A stretch of 64,000 bases of DNA. Source: Elymus sibiricus. Its lineage: Eukaryota > Streptophyta > Magnoliopsida > Poales > Poaceae. The position numbers were made by a program, and so were the translations under genes. The stretch spans positions 354,188,031-354,252,030 of the forward strand of contig CM077672.1 of NCBI GenBank assembly GCA_039707655.1, given 5' to 3'. The notes beneath the pieces were generated by a model that did not search any database, was not told the DNA's origin, and saw only the letters and a list, made by a program, of their open reading frames with translations. Shown in pieces: positions 46,940-58,428 of the stretch (within the stretch, counting starts at the first letter, position 1; each line of letters starts with the position of its first letter).

Positions 46940-48365
46940 TGATGACCCACAAGTATAGGGGATCAATCGTAGTCCTTTGGATAAGTAAGAGTGTTGAACC
47001 TAACGAGGAGCAGAAGGAAATGACAAGCGGTTTTCAGCAAGGTATTCTGTGCAAGTACAGAAAGTAGCGGTAACAGATGGTTTCGATAGCAAGATAATTC
47101 GTAACAAGTAACAACTATAATAAAGTGCAGCAAGGTGGCCCAATCCTTTTTATAGCAAAGGACAAGCCGAAACAAACTCGTATAATAAGTAAAGCGCTCT
47201 CGAGGACACATGGGAATTTCATCTAGTCACTTTCATCATATTTGTTTGATTCGCGTTCGCTACTTTGATAATTTGATATGTGGGTGGACCGGTGCTTGGG
47301 TGCTGTTCTTACTTGAACAAGCCTCCCACTTATGATTACCCCCTCTCGCAAGCATCCACAACTACTAAAGAAGAATTAAGATAAATCTAACCATAGCATG
47401 AAACATATGGATCCAAATTAGCCCCTTACGGAATAGCGCATAAACTAGGTTTAAGCTTCTGTCACTCTAGCAACCCATTATCTAATTACTACTCCACAAT
47501 GCCTTCCCTTAGGCCCAAATATGTGAAGTGTCATGTAGTCGACGTTCACACGACACCACTAAAGGAAGCAACAACATACATATCATCAACATATCGAACG
47601 AATACCAAATGCACATGATTACTTATGACAGGACTTCTCCCATGTCCTCAAGAACAAAAGTAACTACTCACAAATCATATTCATGTTAAAGATTAGAGGG
47701 GTATTGAATATCATTAAGGATCTGAACATATAATCTTCCACCAAATAAACCAACTAGCATCAACTACAAGATGTAATCAACACTACTAGCAACCCACATG
47801 TACCAATCTAAGGTTTTGAGACAAAGATTGAATACAAGAGATGAACTAGGGTTTGAGATGAGATGGTGCTGGTGAAGATGTTGATGAAGATTGGTCCTCC
47901 CGCGATGAGAGCATCATTGGTGATGTCGATGGCTTCGATTTCCCCCTCCCGGAGGGAAGTATCCCCGGCAGAATCGCTCCGCCGGATAGCAAAATTGCTC
48001 CTGCCCAGGTTCCGCCTCGAGACGACGACACTTCGTCCTGAAAGTCTTCTCTATAATATTTCTGGGCGCACCCTGTTGCCTTGTGGGCAACTGGTGGGTC
48101 CCCTCCATTATTTCTTTTCTCTAGTATTTTTTATATATTCAATAAAAAATCTCCGTGAAGTTTCAAGTCAATTAGAGCTCTGTCGGATAGGTATCTCTGC
48201 TGTAGCTATTTCAGGTCCAGAATTCCAGCTGCCGGTATTCTCCCTCTTCATATAAATCTTGCAAATTAAGAGAGAAAAGGCATAAGAATTGCATCATAAA
48301 GTGAAATAATGATCAAATACATTATAAATAACAGTAGGAAATCATGATGCAAATTGGACGTATCA
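46940..48365 (-). repeat. 5' LTR of F
   Basis: 1426 bp, from TGATACGTCCAATTTGC (48365) to GTGGGTCATCA (46940). TATAAAAAGG on the minus strand at about 47157-47148. The palindrome region near 48060-48110 is partly deleted compared with the LTRs of D and E. Confidence 0.88.
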
Positions 48366-49140
48366 CACCTCAGCTTGTAAGACACCCACTGTGCACATCC
48401 TGAAGTTTGACTAAGGGAAACCACTATGAACTTGGTTTTGCTTGTATCTTCAGACTTGGTGTGCGGCTACAAATATCTCTATGAGGCACAATGGTCATGT
48501 AGAAGGAGAGTAGTGTTATGTGCCATAGTGATCATTCTGGCATAGGGTACATCCAACCCAAATTTACACAGAGCAACAACTTGTACATGCATCCTTGAAG
48601 TTTTGCTCCAAGTGTTGCCTCCTCTCCTTATTCTAAGAATTTCTCCGTGCCCATGTGGCACTTTAGCATGACACATTGAATGTCAAGTGGACGACATAAC
48701 ACTATGGGGTTAGGAGGTGTCAGGAATATGGGCGCGTCAGTGATTGATCCATTGATCCTGGCGCCAGACATTGACTATAGTAGTTCTGAAGGTAGTTGCA
48801 CGAGAGAGAATAGAGAGAAGGAATGTGAGAGGGCAAGACTTGGGTCCTAAGACCAATATTAAGTCATGGAATTGGGTCGAACCGAAGGTGGGAGCTCATA
48901 TCTCACATTATGTTGCACCCATAGGTAGAATCTGGATAGAAACTCAAAATGTAACATGACTGACGGCTGACCTGAGATCGCAGAAGATTGCGCATTTTCT
49001 GGCAAGTGTTTCAGTTGTTCAATGCAACATTCAGGCATATTAATCAACTTATATACATGCGACACTAATTAACTGGGGAGTTAAAAAATCCTTCCACAAT
49101 GATCAAGACAATGTTAACCTTGGCAACTAAAGTGCCCCAT
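48366..49140 (+). other. Unassigned sequence right of F
   Basis: About 775 bp with no LTR, no clear TIR and no supported ORF. A minus-strand stretch (48676-48479) is open for 65 codons without a recognisable domain. It may be the original low-copy sequence into which F inserted. Confidence 0.4.
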
Positions 49141-49245
49141 TGATACGTCTCAAATGGATCTATAATTTTTTATTGTTTCATGCTATTATATTGTCATTTT
49201 TATATACTTTTTAAGTTTTTATAGAAAATTATATTATTATTTAGG
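49141..49245 (+). mobile_element. Truncated LTR fragment (WHAM/Sabrina-like start)
   Basis: Begins TGATACGTCTCAAATGGATC and keeps about 100 bp of an Athila-type LTR start before similarity ends near 49245. No partner LTR or TSD seen. Probably a deletion remnant. Confidence 0.6.
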
Positions 49246-49449
49246 GATTTCTATTTCTGTGCCCCTGGTTGCTACGTTCTCCTCGGTTTTGCCCCGCCCA
49301 ACTAACGCTGCTCACTTTTGCCCTCCCCCCTCCACCACCCGCTCACAAAAGCCCAAACGGAGCACTTCTGTCCAGTCATAGCCTTTGACTGTTACCTCCT
49401 GACTAGTGGGGCCACTTGATATCCTGACAGGTGGGGTCGGTCCACTCTC

Positions 49450-49775
49450 TCTCACCACAGTGCTGACACGGTAGAATCCTGACATGTGGGGTCGATGCAG
49501 CTTATGACATGTGAGGCTGCGTGATACCCTGGCAGGTGGGGTTGGGCCCCTCTCTCTCCACACAGTGTTGTCTCGGTAGAATCCGTACATGTGGGGTCGA
49601 GGCAACTTATGACATGTGGGGCCGCTTGATACCCTGGCAGGTGGGGTCTGGCCACTCTCTCCCCACAGTGCAGACGCGGTAAGATCCTGATTTGTGGGCT
49701 GAGGCAGCTTATGACAAGTGGGGCCGAGGCAACCTATGATAGGTGGGCCGGCGTTGCATATGACAGGTGGGGTAT
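49450..49775 (+). repeat. About 104-bp tandem repeat upstream of the 50167 gene
   Basis: Three units begin at CAGTG words near 49459, 49562 and 49667 and share GACATGTGGGG, GGCAGCTTATGACA and ACCCTGGCAGGTGGGGT. Noncoding, in the upstream region of the disrupted gene. 49246-49450 and 49776-50166 show nothing else that I can name; an in-frame TAA (50164-50166) directly precedes the gene's ATG. Confidence 0.75.
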
Positions 49776-50345
49776 ATTCTCTCTATCATTTGTCAACGGC
49801 CGACCGTGCACAACCCCGAGCACTATCCCCACAGAGCAGCCATAGCCATGGCCACAGCTTGCCCGCATCGCCGGATTTGATTATGGTGCCGACCAGCAGC
49901 CTACGGCGGTGCACGTCCACCATGGCACCAGCAATATTTCTCTGCCCTCATTGTCCCTCGAGGCCAACATACCGCATTCAGAGCTGCCACCGCCACACCC
50001 CCATTCCCCACCATCTGGATTTGCTCTGCCGTTGAAAACAACCACCGACAGCTGCGCAACATTTCTTAGTGAGCTCTCGGATCCTGATCCGACTTATTCA
50101 AGCGCTTCTGAACCCTTTCCCTTAATCTCGTCCGAACACTTGACTTCAGGGGCGCTATCACGGTAAATGTCCGGTCGCAGCGGTTACAGTGTCGAGGGTG
50201 GTGATTCGATCATGTCTTGGCCACACTCGCCTACACCAGATTCGGAGGAGGTTCAGGTAGTTAGCGCTCACGGCCTATCTGAATGATCCCTAGTTTAATT
50301 TGTAGTGTTAATTTACTTTTGGATGGATTATTACAGTTTAACAGG

Positions 50346-52026
50346 TGATACGTCTCCAACGTATCTATAATTTATGAAGTATTCATGCCATGTTTATTAT
50401 AGTTTTGTATGATTTTGGTGCACTTTTATATGGCTTTTATATGATTTTTATGGACTAACATATTGACCTAGTGCCCAGTGCCAGTTGCTGTTTTCTGCTT
50501 GTTTTTGGTTTTCTAGAAAATCCATATCAAATGAAGTCCAAATGCAGCGAAACTTTTTGACGATTTTTTCTGGAAGGAAACAGACCCAGGAAGCTTCGGG
50601 GGAGCAGCAGGAGACCCACAGGGGCCCCACAAGCCACCAGGGTGTGCCACCCCCGCCAGGCGCGCCCTGGTGCCTCGTGGGCCCCCTGTGGCACCTCTTT
50701 GCGTGATTCCAACACTGAAAAATCATATATATTCAGAAACCCCCAAAAGTTAACCTAGATGAGTTTTTACACCGCCGCAAGCCTCTGTACCAAGGAGATC
50801 CCATCTGGAGCCCTTTTCCGGCACCCTACCAGAGGGGGAATCATCACCGGAGGCCATCTTCATCATCCCGGCGGTCTCCATGACGAGGAGGGAGTAGTTC
50901 ACCCTCGGGGCTGAGGGTATGTACTAGTAGCTATGTGTTTGATCTCTCTCTCTCTCTCTCTCTCGTGTTCTTGATTTGGCATGATCTTGATGTACCGCGA
51001 GCTTTGTTAATATAGTTGGATCATATGGTGTTTCTCCCTCTCTATCTTGTTGTGATGAATTGAGTCTTTCCCTTTGAGGTTTCATTATTGTCGTATTGAA
51101 TATTTTAGATTTGAGAACACTTGATGTATGTCTTGCATGTGGATACCCGTGGTGACAATGGGGTATTCTATTGGTTCACTTGATATATGTTTTGGTGATG
51201 AACTCATGGATTCCCATGACCTTGGGGTGATCTAGGCATAGGGGTTGGTTGCACGTTTTCATTATCTTTTCTCTGATAAGAAACTTTGGGGTACTCTTTG
51301 AAGTTTTTTGTGTGGATTGAATATTATGAATCTGAAGTTGTTTGATGCATATTGAATAATCAACTCATGGATACTTGTGGTGACATTGGAGTATCTAGGT
51401 GACATTAGAGTTGGTTGATGTGTATCATATGGTGTTATTTTAGTATGAACTCTAGGGCCGTTTGTGACACTTATAGGGATGGCTCGATAGATTGATCGGA
51501 AAGGATAACTTAGAGGTGGTTTCGTACCCTACAACAATTTTATCTTATGTTCTCCACTAATAGGAACTTTGGAGTGATTCTTTGTCGCACGTTGAGGGAT
51601 TGTTATATGATCCAATTATGTTAGCATTGTTGAGAGATTGCACTAGTGAAAGTATGAACCCTAGGCCTTGTTTCTAAGCATTGCAATACCATTTATGCCT
51701 TCTTTTGTTACTTGCTACCTTGCTTTTTTTTGTTGTTCGCACTAAAAAAACCTATATCTACTATCCATACTACACTTGTATCACCATCTCTTCGCCGAAG
51801 TAGTGCACCTATACAATTTGCCATTGTATTGGGTGTGTTGGGGACACAAGAGATTTCTTGTATTAGATTGCAGGGTTGTTTGAGAGATACCATCTTCATC
51901 CTATGTCTCCCACAGATTGATAAACCTTAGGTCATCCACTTGAGGGAAAATTGCCACTGTCCTACAAAACTCTGCGCTTGGAGGCCCAACACGAGTCTAC
52001 AAGAATAAGTTGTGTAGTAGACATCA
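50346..52026 (+). repeat. Left LTR of G
   Basis: 1681 bp, TGATACGTCTCCAACG to GTAGACATCA. Palindrome at 50621-50686 and a (CT)n run at about 50943-50964, longer than in the right LTR. Confidence 0.94.
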
Positions 52027-52036
52027 AGCTCTTTTC

Positions 52037-52055
52037 TAGCGCCGTTGCCGGGGTG
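52037..52055 (+). promoter_or_regulatory. Primer binding site of G
   Basis: TAGCGCCGTTGCCGGGGTG, tRNA-Asp type with the second base and one other changed. It lies 10 bases after the LTR, the same spacing as in E and F. Confidence 0.78.
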
Positions 52056-52151
52056 GTGAGTGCTTGAAGGTATATCTTTAGATCTTGCAATTGAATCTTT
52101 TAGTTTCTTGTTTTATCACTGGTTTGGTTTATAAAAGAAAACTACAAAAAA

Positions 52152-53045
52152 ATGGAATTGAGGTTGCCTCATATTATTCGTCTTTATAATGTCTTTCTTG
52201 AAAATGATGGAGCGGAAAATTGTGCTCAATTGATAGAAGAAGAATTCAATAAAATGTTTGGCAAAAAATCTTTGAATGATGAGCATGATTGCAATGTTGT
52301 TAGTATGAATTCTATGAGTATTCATGATGCTAATGATATGCAAAGCTACAAGCTTGGGGATGCTATGTTTAATGAAGATGATATTTTTAGTCCCCCAAGT
52401 TTTGATGAGAAAATTTATTATGATGATTGGATGCCTCCTATCTATTGTGATGACATGTATGCTATAAATAATAATGATAACCATGAAACTTGTCATCATG
52501 ATTTTAATTTTCAATTGGATTATGCCAATCAAGTATCACATGATAGCTATTTTGTTGAGTTTGCTCCCACTATTATTCATGAGAATAATTTTGCTTATGT
52601 GGAGAGTAATAAAATTTCTATGCTTGTAGATCATGAAAAGAATGATTTGTGTGATGGATATATTGTTGAATTTCTTCATGATGCTACTGAAAATTATTAT
52701 GAGAGAGGATCATATGCTTGTAGATGTTGCAATAATATCAAGTTTCCTCTCTATGTGTTGAAAGTTTTGAAGTTATGCTTGTTTTGCCTTCCTATGCTAG
52801 TTCATTCTTGCTCCCATAAATTGTTTGCTCACAAAATCCCTATGCATAGGAAGTGTGTTAGGCTTAAATGTGCTAGTCATATGCTTCATGATGCTCCCAT
52901 TGTGTTTCAATTCTTTACTTTTATGCGAGCATCATTGAAATCATCATGCCTAGCTAAAAAGGCATTAAAGAAAAGTACTAGTTTGGAGACAACCCCATAT
53001 TTATACCTAATGTTTTTGTGTGTCCACATGATTAAGCTACTGTAG
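52152..53045 (+). CDS. G ORF: acidic protein of unknown function, related to the E ORF
   Basis: Intact, 297 residues, ATG about 100 bp after the PBS. The N-terminal half is rich in Asp/Asn/Glu/Met; the middle carries NYYERGSYACRCC and FPLYVLKVL; the C-terminal half is Cys/His-rich and basic (HSCSHKLFAHKIPMHRKCVR). The E protein shares NYYERG, PLYV and MPMHRK with similar order. I recognise no gag, protease or pol motif. Its retention in two different non-autonomous elements suggests a role, perhaps RNA binding by the Cys/His/Arg-rich end, but that is inference. Confidence 0.7.
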   Translation: MELRLPHIIRLYNVFLENDGAENCAQLIEEEFNKMFGKKSLNDEHDCNVVSMNSMSIHDANDMQSYKLGDAMFNEDDIFSPPSFDEKIYYDDWMPPIYCDDMYAINNNDNHETCHHDFNFQLDYANQVSHDSYFVEFAPTIIHENNFAYVESNKISMLVDHEKNDLCDGYIVEFLHDATENYYERGSYACRCCNNIKFPLYVLKVLKLCLFCLPMLVHSCSHKLFAHKIPMHRKCVRLKCASHMLHDAPIVFQFFTFMRASLKSSCLAKKALKKSTSLETTPYLYLMFLCVHMIKLL

Positions 53046-54420
53046 TAATCATGTTTCATATATTTTCTTTCAATAATGTGCCAAGTAAAGCCTTTGGGAT
53101 AGTGTGGATGCTTGTTGATTTGATTCTGTGCAAAAACAGAAACGTTTGCGTCCAGTGCTGGAATTTTTATTATGTACTGGAGCGTGAGAAAATTCTGAAA
53201 TTTTTACACAGTATTGGGTTACAAATTTTTACATTGTCCCAATTTTTCAGAATTTTTGGAGGTACAGAAGTATGGTTTTTAAATCGCTCACTACATGCTG
53301 TTCTGTTTTGACAGATTCTGTTTTTATTGCACATTTTGCTTGTTTTAGTGTTTCCATAGGTTATATTATGAGATATAAATTATGAAAATGATAGACTACA
53401 GTAGACATTATGTGTGAACAATTATGAATCTTGTCTTGACAGTACCTAAGTGGATGATTTATTTTTATCATACTAACCTATCTCACAAGTTCCGTTAAGT
53501 TTTGTGCGATTGAAGTTTTCAAGTTTTGGGTGAGATATCGATATGAGGAGAATAAGGAGTGGCAAGACCCTAAGCTTGGGGATGCCCAAGGCACCCCAAG
53601 GTAATATTCAAGGAAGACTCAAGCGTCTAAGCTTGGGTATGCCCCGGAAGGCATCCCCTCTTTCGTCTTCAACACTATCGGTAACCTCACTCGGAGCTAT
53701 ATTTTTATTCGTCACATAATATGAGTTTTGCTTGAAGTGTCATTTTATTTTGTTGATATTTGCTTGCTGTTATCAATAATAATGTTTTGTATCTTTTATT
53801 TCAATAAAATGCCAAGTATAGCCTTTACCATGCTCAGTTTGCAAGTTTATGTGTTGCTGTTTCAAAACAAAAAGTTTTCTGTTATGTCCAAAATATTCCT
53901 GAATAGTCAGAACATGATAAAAATCTGAAATTTTTGCACAGTAAGCATGCATGAGTTCTCTGTCACGTGGTAATTTTTTAGAATTTTTGGAGTTAGGGAA
54001 GTATGAATTTTAAATCCCCCTTTATAGACTGTTCTGTTTTGGCAGATTTCGGTTGTAGTTGCATTGTTTGCATATGTTGCTTGTTTAATGTTTCTATTTG
54101 TGGACAAGAGTATGAAATAAGCAGAGGCATTTAATATTCAATGTTTAACTATAATCTTAGTAATTTTCTACAGTAGAGAATGATAAGGTTTTTGCATTGA
54201 TTTATACTAACTTATCTCACGAGTTCTTGTTGAGTTTTGTGTGGATGAAGTTCTTACGATTTAAGGAAAACGTGATATGAGTGGAATTAAGGAGACACAA
54301 AAGCTCAAGCTTGGGGATGCCCAAGGCATACCAAATTAATATTTCAAGAAGTCTCAAGCATCTAAGCTTGGGGATGCCCCGGTAGGCATCCCACCTTCCT
54401 TCATCAACAATTATCGGTTA
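53046..54420 (+). repeat. Tandem duplication in G with paired PPT-like hairpins
   Basis: Two diverged copies of about 730 bp (53050-53690 and 53780-54420). Shared words include AATGCCAAGTA, ATGAAT/AATTTTTGGAG and CTGTTCTGTTTTG. Each ends with a pair of AAGCTTGGGGATGC motifs: 53572 and 53629 (the latter has one change), 54307 and 54364, each pair 57 bp apart. Each motif is followed by a complementary GGCAYCCC, so it can fold. Not coding. Confidence 0.8.
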
Positions 54421-56022
54421 GTCTTGGTTGAGCCTAAGTTTTTTGCTTCTTCACATGAGATGTGCTATTCTTGGAATGTCATTTTATTTTGTTTTCTTTG
54501 CTGTTTGAATAAAATACTTAAGATCTGAATTTTTTAAATGAGAGAGAGTCCTCACATAGCTACCTATTTACTTAAGTACTCATTTGGTCTTCACTTATAT
54601 CTTTTTGGAGTAGTTTGTCATTTACTCTTCTTCTTCACTTATATCCGATGAGTAAATTGTTGAAATGAATTGAATATCATAAAGTTGAAATTTATATGCT
54701 TCATATGCTTGTCCCATGGGGAGTAGTGACTTCACATACAAGAAGAATAAGTGGTAAAATTTATTGAAAGTTAACAAACATAGCATTGGTCACTTGAACA
54801 ATTCATGAAAGAATTTTGAAGGAAGAGGAATTTCACATATAAATATACTATCTTGGACATCTTCTATGATTGTGAGCCCCCATTAATTATTTTCAAGCTT
54901 GATCAAGTAGTTGACGTTGGACAAGGAAGACAACGTAATGAGTTATGTTTGTTTATATTCACATAGAAGTTATATTGTCATGGATCCTCTAACATGTGGT
55001 GCTTGCTTAGGATCTTTTGCTAGCCAAAAATTCGTACTAAGTAGAGATACTACTTGTGCATCCAAAAACCCTTAAACCCAGTTTCTTGCCATGAGTGTCC
55101 TCCATCTCTACCTATGGATTGAATAAGATCCTTCAAGTAAGTTGTCATCGGTGCAAAAAGCAATAAAAATTGCTCCTAAAATATGTATGATCTTTTATTG
55201 CAAGGGAAATTAAGCGTTGTATGAACTTGTGATGGTAAAGAAATAAAAGCGACGGACTGCATAATAAAGGTTGCTATCACAAGGGGCAATATAACATGAC
55301 GTTCCTTTGCATTAAGGGCTTGCACATCCAAAAATAAAAAGCGCATGACAACCTCTGCTTCCCTCTGCGAAGGGCCTATCTTTTAATTTTCTGTATTTAA
55401 TTTTCTGTATTTACTTTTCTGTATTTACTTTTATGTAAGAGTCAGTAATGTTCATCCCTATTCCGCTCTATTTATTCTCTAGTGGGCAAGCGTCATGTGG
55501 TAGGGAATGATCCATGCATATATATATCCAGTTGAATATAGGTGATCATGAGTTATTATTGTTGACATTATCCATGAGATAAATAAGTTGGGAGGCAAAA
55601 CATTAAGCCCCTATCTTCCTATGTGTTTGACTGAAACAATTTGTTCTAAAAATATGCTTTGAGTGTCAGCAATCATGGAAGACTAAATGATAGTTGAGTA
55701 TGTGGAATTTGCTAAATCAAACCTCTTACATAGACCCTTCCTGAAAATAAGATGAATTGCAATTGTTCGATGACTGAAAACATAGTTTGTTAGTTTTCAA
55801 GAAAGTTTATGGTCTATACTTTAACATGTGAATAGCTTGCTACTTGATCATGAGAAGTTTTATGAGATGAGCTACTGTTTATGATATATAATGATGCTAG
55901 AAAAAAGTGATTAGAATTATCATTGATCAAACTTATGCACTATGCTAGCATTCACACTTCATAAATTATTTCTTTTATCATTTACCTACTCGAGGACGAA
56001 TAGGAATTAAGCTTGGGGATGC
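54421..56022 (+). other. 3' non-coding tail of G with polypurine tract
   Basis: The block 54720-55990 is closely related to D's tail, with CTTCCCTCTGCGAAGGGCC at about 55358. It ends in AAGCTTGGGGATGC (56009-56022), the polypurine tract, directly against the LTR. No ORF supported. Confidence 0.78.
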
Positions 56023-57696
56023 TGATACGTCTCCAACGTATCTATAATTTATGAAGTATTCATGCCATGTTTATTATAGTTTTGTATGATTTTGGTGCAC
56101 TTTTACATGGCTTTTATATGATTTTATGGACTAACATATTGACCTAGTGCCCAGTGCCAGTTGCTGTTTTCTGCTTGTTTTTGGTTTTCCAGAAAATCCA
56201 TATCAAATGAAGTCCAAATGCAGCGAAACTTTTTGACGATTTTTTCTGGAAGGAAACAGACCCAGGAAGCTTCGGGGGAGCAGCAGAAGACCCACAGGGG
56301 CCCCACAAGCCACCAGGGCGCGCCACCCCCCAGGCGTGCCCTGGTGCCTTGTGGGCCCCCTGTGTTACCTCTTTGCGTGATTCCAACGCTGAAAAATCAT
56401 ATATATTCAGAAACCCCCGAAAGTTAACCTAGATGAGGTTTTACACCGCCGCAAGCCTCTATACCAAGAAGATCCCATCTGGAGCCCTTTTTCGGCACCC
56501 TGCCGGAGGGGGAAGCATCACCGGAGGCCATCTTCATCATCCTGGGGGTCTCCATGATGAGGAGGGAGTAGTTCACCCTCGGGGCTGAGGGTATGTACTA
56601 GTAGCTATGTGTTTGATCTCTCTCTCTCTCTCTCTCGTGTTCTTGATTTGGCATGATCTTGATGTACCGCGAGCTTTGTTAATATTTGGATCATATGGTG
56701 TTTCTCCCTCTCTATCTTGTTGTGATGAATTGAGTCTTTCCCTTTGAGGTTTCGTTATTATCGGATTGAATATTTCAGATTTGAGAACACTTGATGTATG
56801 TCTTGCATGTGGATACCCATGGTGACAATGGGGTATTCTATTGGTTCACTTGATATATGTTTTGGTGATGAACTCACGGATTCCCGTGACCTTGGGGTGA
56901 TCTAGGCATAGGGGTTGGTTGCACGTTTTCATTATCTTTTCTTCGATAAGAAACTTTGGGGTACTCTTTGAAGTTCTTTGGGTGGATTGAATATTATGAA
57001 TCTAAAGTTGTTTGATGCATATCGAATAATCAACTCACGGATACTTGTGGTGACATTGGAGTATCTAGGTGACATTAGAGTTGGTTGATGTGTATCATAT
57101 GGTGTTATTTTAGTATGAACTCTAGGGCCGTTTGTGACACTTATAGGGATGGCTCGATATATTGATCGGAAAGGATAACTTAGAGGTGGTTTCGTACCCT
57201 ACAACAATTTTATCTTATGTTCTCCACTAATAGGAACTTTGGAGTGATTCTTTGTCGCACGTTGAGGGATTGTTATATGATCCAATTATGTTAGCATTGT
57301 TGAGAGATTGCACTAGTGAAAGTATGAACCCTAGGCCTTGTTTCTAAGCATTGCAATACCATTTATGCTCACTTTTGTTACTTGCTACATTGCTGTTTTT
57401 TATTGTTCGCACTACAAAAACCTATATCTACTATCCATACTACACTTGTATCACCATCACTTCGCCGAACTAGTGGACCTATACAATTTGCCATTGTATT
57501 GGGTGTGTTGGGGACACAAGAGATTTCCTATATTTGATTGCAGGGTTGTTTGAGAGATACCATCTTCATCCTATGCCTCCCATGGATTGATAAACCTTAG
57601 GTCATCCACTTGAGGTTAAATTGCTACTGTCCTACAAAACTCTGCGCTTGGAGGCCCAACACGAGTCTACAAGAATAAGTTGTGTAGTAGATATCA
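56023..57696 (+). repeat. Right LTR of G
   Basis: 1674 bp, ends ATATCA. Palindrome at about 56297-56360. The 7-bp shortfall against the left LTR is mostly in the (CT)n run and short indels. Confidence 0.94.
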
Positions 57697-58070
57697 ACAG
57701 GCAGGCTGATGATCCTTGGTATATTGCATACCAAGATGAGTCAATCCAGTCGGGTAGAGAGAAGATGGCATTGGAGGAGGTGGTGGCTAATTTGGGTGTT
57801 GAATTAGCCAGTAAAAACAGATTGATTGTTGAGCTGAAGCGTACTATTGCGAAAGAAAGGAGAATTGCTCACAACCATAAGTTGAAGCTAGAGACTGATC
57901 TGGCCATATTTGATCATGTGGTAGAGGAGCTGCAAATGGATGGAGAGGAGAAAGCAAGAGTCATACAAGGACTTGAAGTGAAGGCAGAGGAGAAAAACAG
58001 ATACATGGTGGCACTTACAATAGTTGTCATCTCTTTACTAGCTCTTTACTATGTAGTTAAGGTAAATTGA

Positions 58071-58428
58071 AATAAATTAATGTAGAGATCTCCAAATATG
58101 ATGGGTTGTTGAGCAAGTTTGTACCCGTGCAATCTGGGCAAGATGTGACATCTTGTTAACCCCTTGGAATTTAGTCCACATGATATGCAACTTTGCTTGT
58201 GAAAGTTTCAGGCAAAAGATGCCCTTCCCTTCTTTTTAGGGCTCCCATCCCTTCTTTTTATTAGGCGTCCACATGATATCCAGTTTCAATACAAATCATA
58301 TGCTATTTTGTGTCTACAAATTGGAAATTTAAGGAATTGAAAACATCGTGGTTTGTGAACTGGTCCACTTCAAATTAGCCTTGCATCCAAATGTTTAGGG
58401 ATCCCAAATGTTTATTACACCAGCATCT
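58071..58428 (+). other. Space between the two convergent genes
   Basis: 358 bp, AT-rich, with a small direct repeat CCCTTCTTTTTA near 58225 and 58250. It must hold the 3' ends of both genes. No other feature seen. Confidence 0.6.

Larger units (their letters stand above)
42984..48365 (-). mobile_element. Element F: Fatima-like retrotransposon, 5' half, minus strand
   Basis: F has a 5' LTR (46940-48365), PBS, gag, protease, RT, RNase H and the integrase start, and is then cut by D at 42984. Its other half should lie left of D, outside the window. LTR and pol are closely related to D, so one member of the family inserted into another in opposite orientation. Frameshifts and stops in gag, protease and before RT show it is old. 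Confidence 0.9.
50346..57696 (+). mobile_element. Element G: non-autonomous Athila-type LTR retrotransposon
   Basis: LTRs at 50346-52026 and 56023-57696; perfect TSD ACAGG (50341-50345, 57697-57701). PBS near 52037, polypurine tract 56009-56022. It encodes one 297-residue ORF and no pol. It is full-length (7351 bp) and its LTRs look about 2% different by eye, so it could have moved fairly recently with proteins from a relative such as D. Confidence 0.95.
50167..58070 (+). pseudogene. Coiled-coil, tail-anchored protein gene, split by element G
   Basis: Exon 1 is 50167-50256 (ATG, 30 codons). Intron 50257-50336 has GT...AG borders. Exon 2 starts at 50337, is cut after 9 bp by G, and resumes at 57702 in the same frame to TGA at 58068-58070. 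Without G and one TSD the product is 155 residues: a Ser/Pro/Glu-rich start (MSWPHSPTPDSEE), the words DDPWYIAYQDESIQSGREK, a long charged helix rich in Glu/Lys/Leu/Val (coiled coil), and a hydrophobic C-terminal segment (MVALTIVVISLLALYYVV) ending in KVN. The charged helix plus C-terminal membrane segment suggests a tail-anchored membrane protein. Clean splice sites and the preserved frame support a real gene before insertion. Molecular role unknown. Confidence 0.75.

Noticed and set aside
48479..49065. Minus-strand ORFs that might be resistance-gene remnants
   Set aside because: Short, with no recognisable NB-ARC or LRR motifs.
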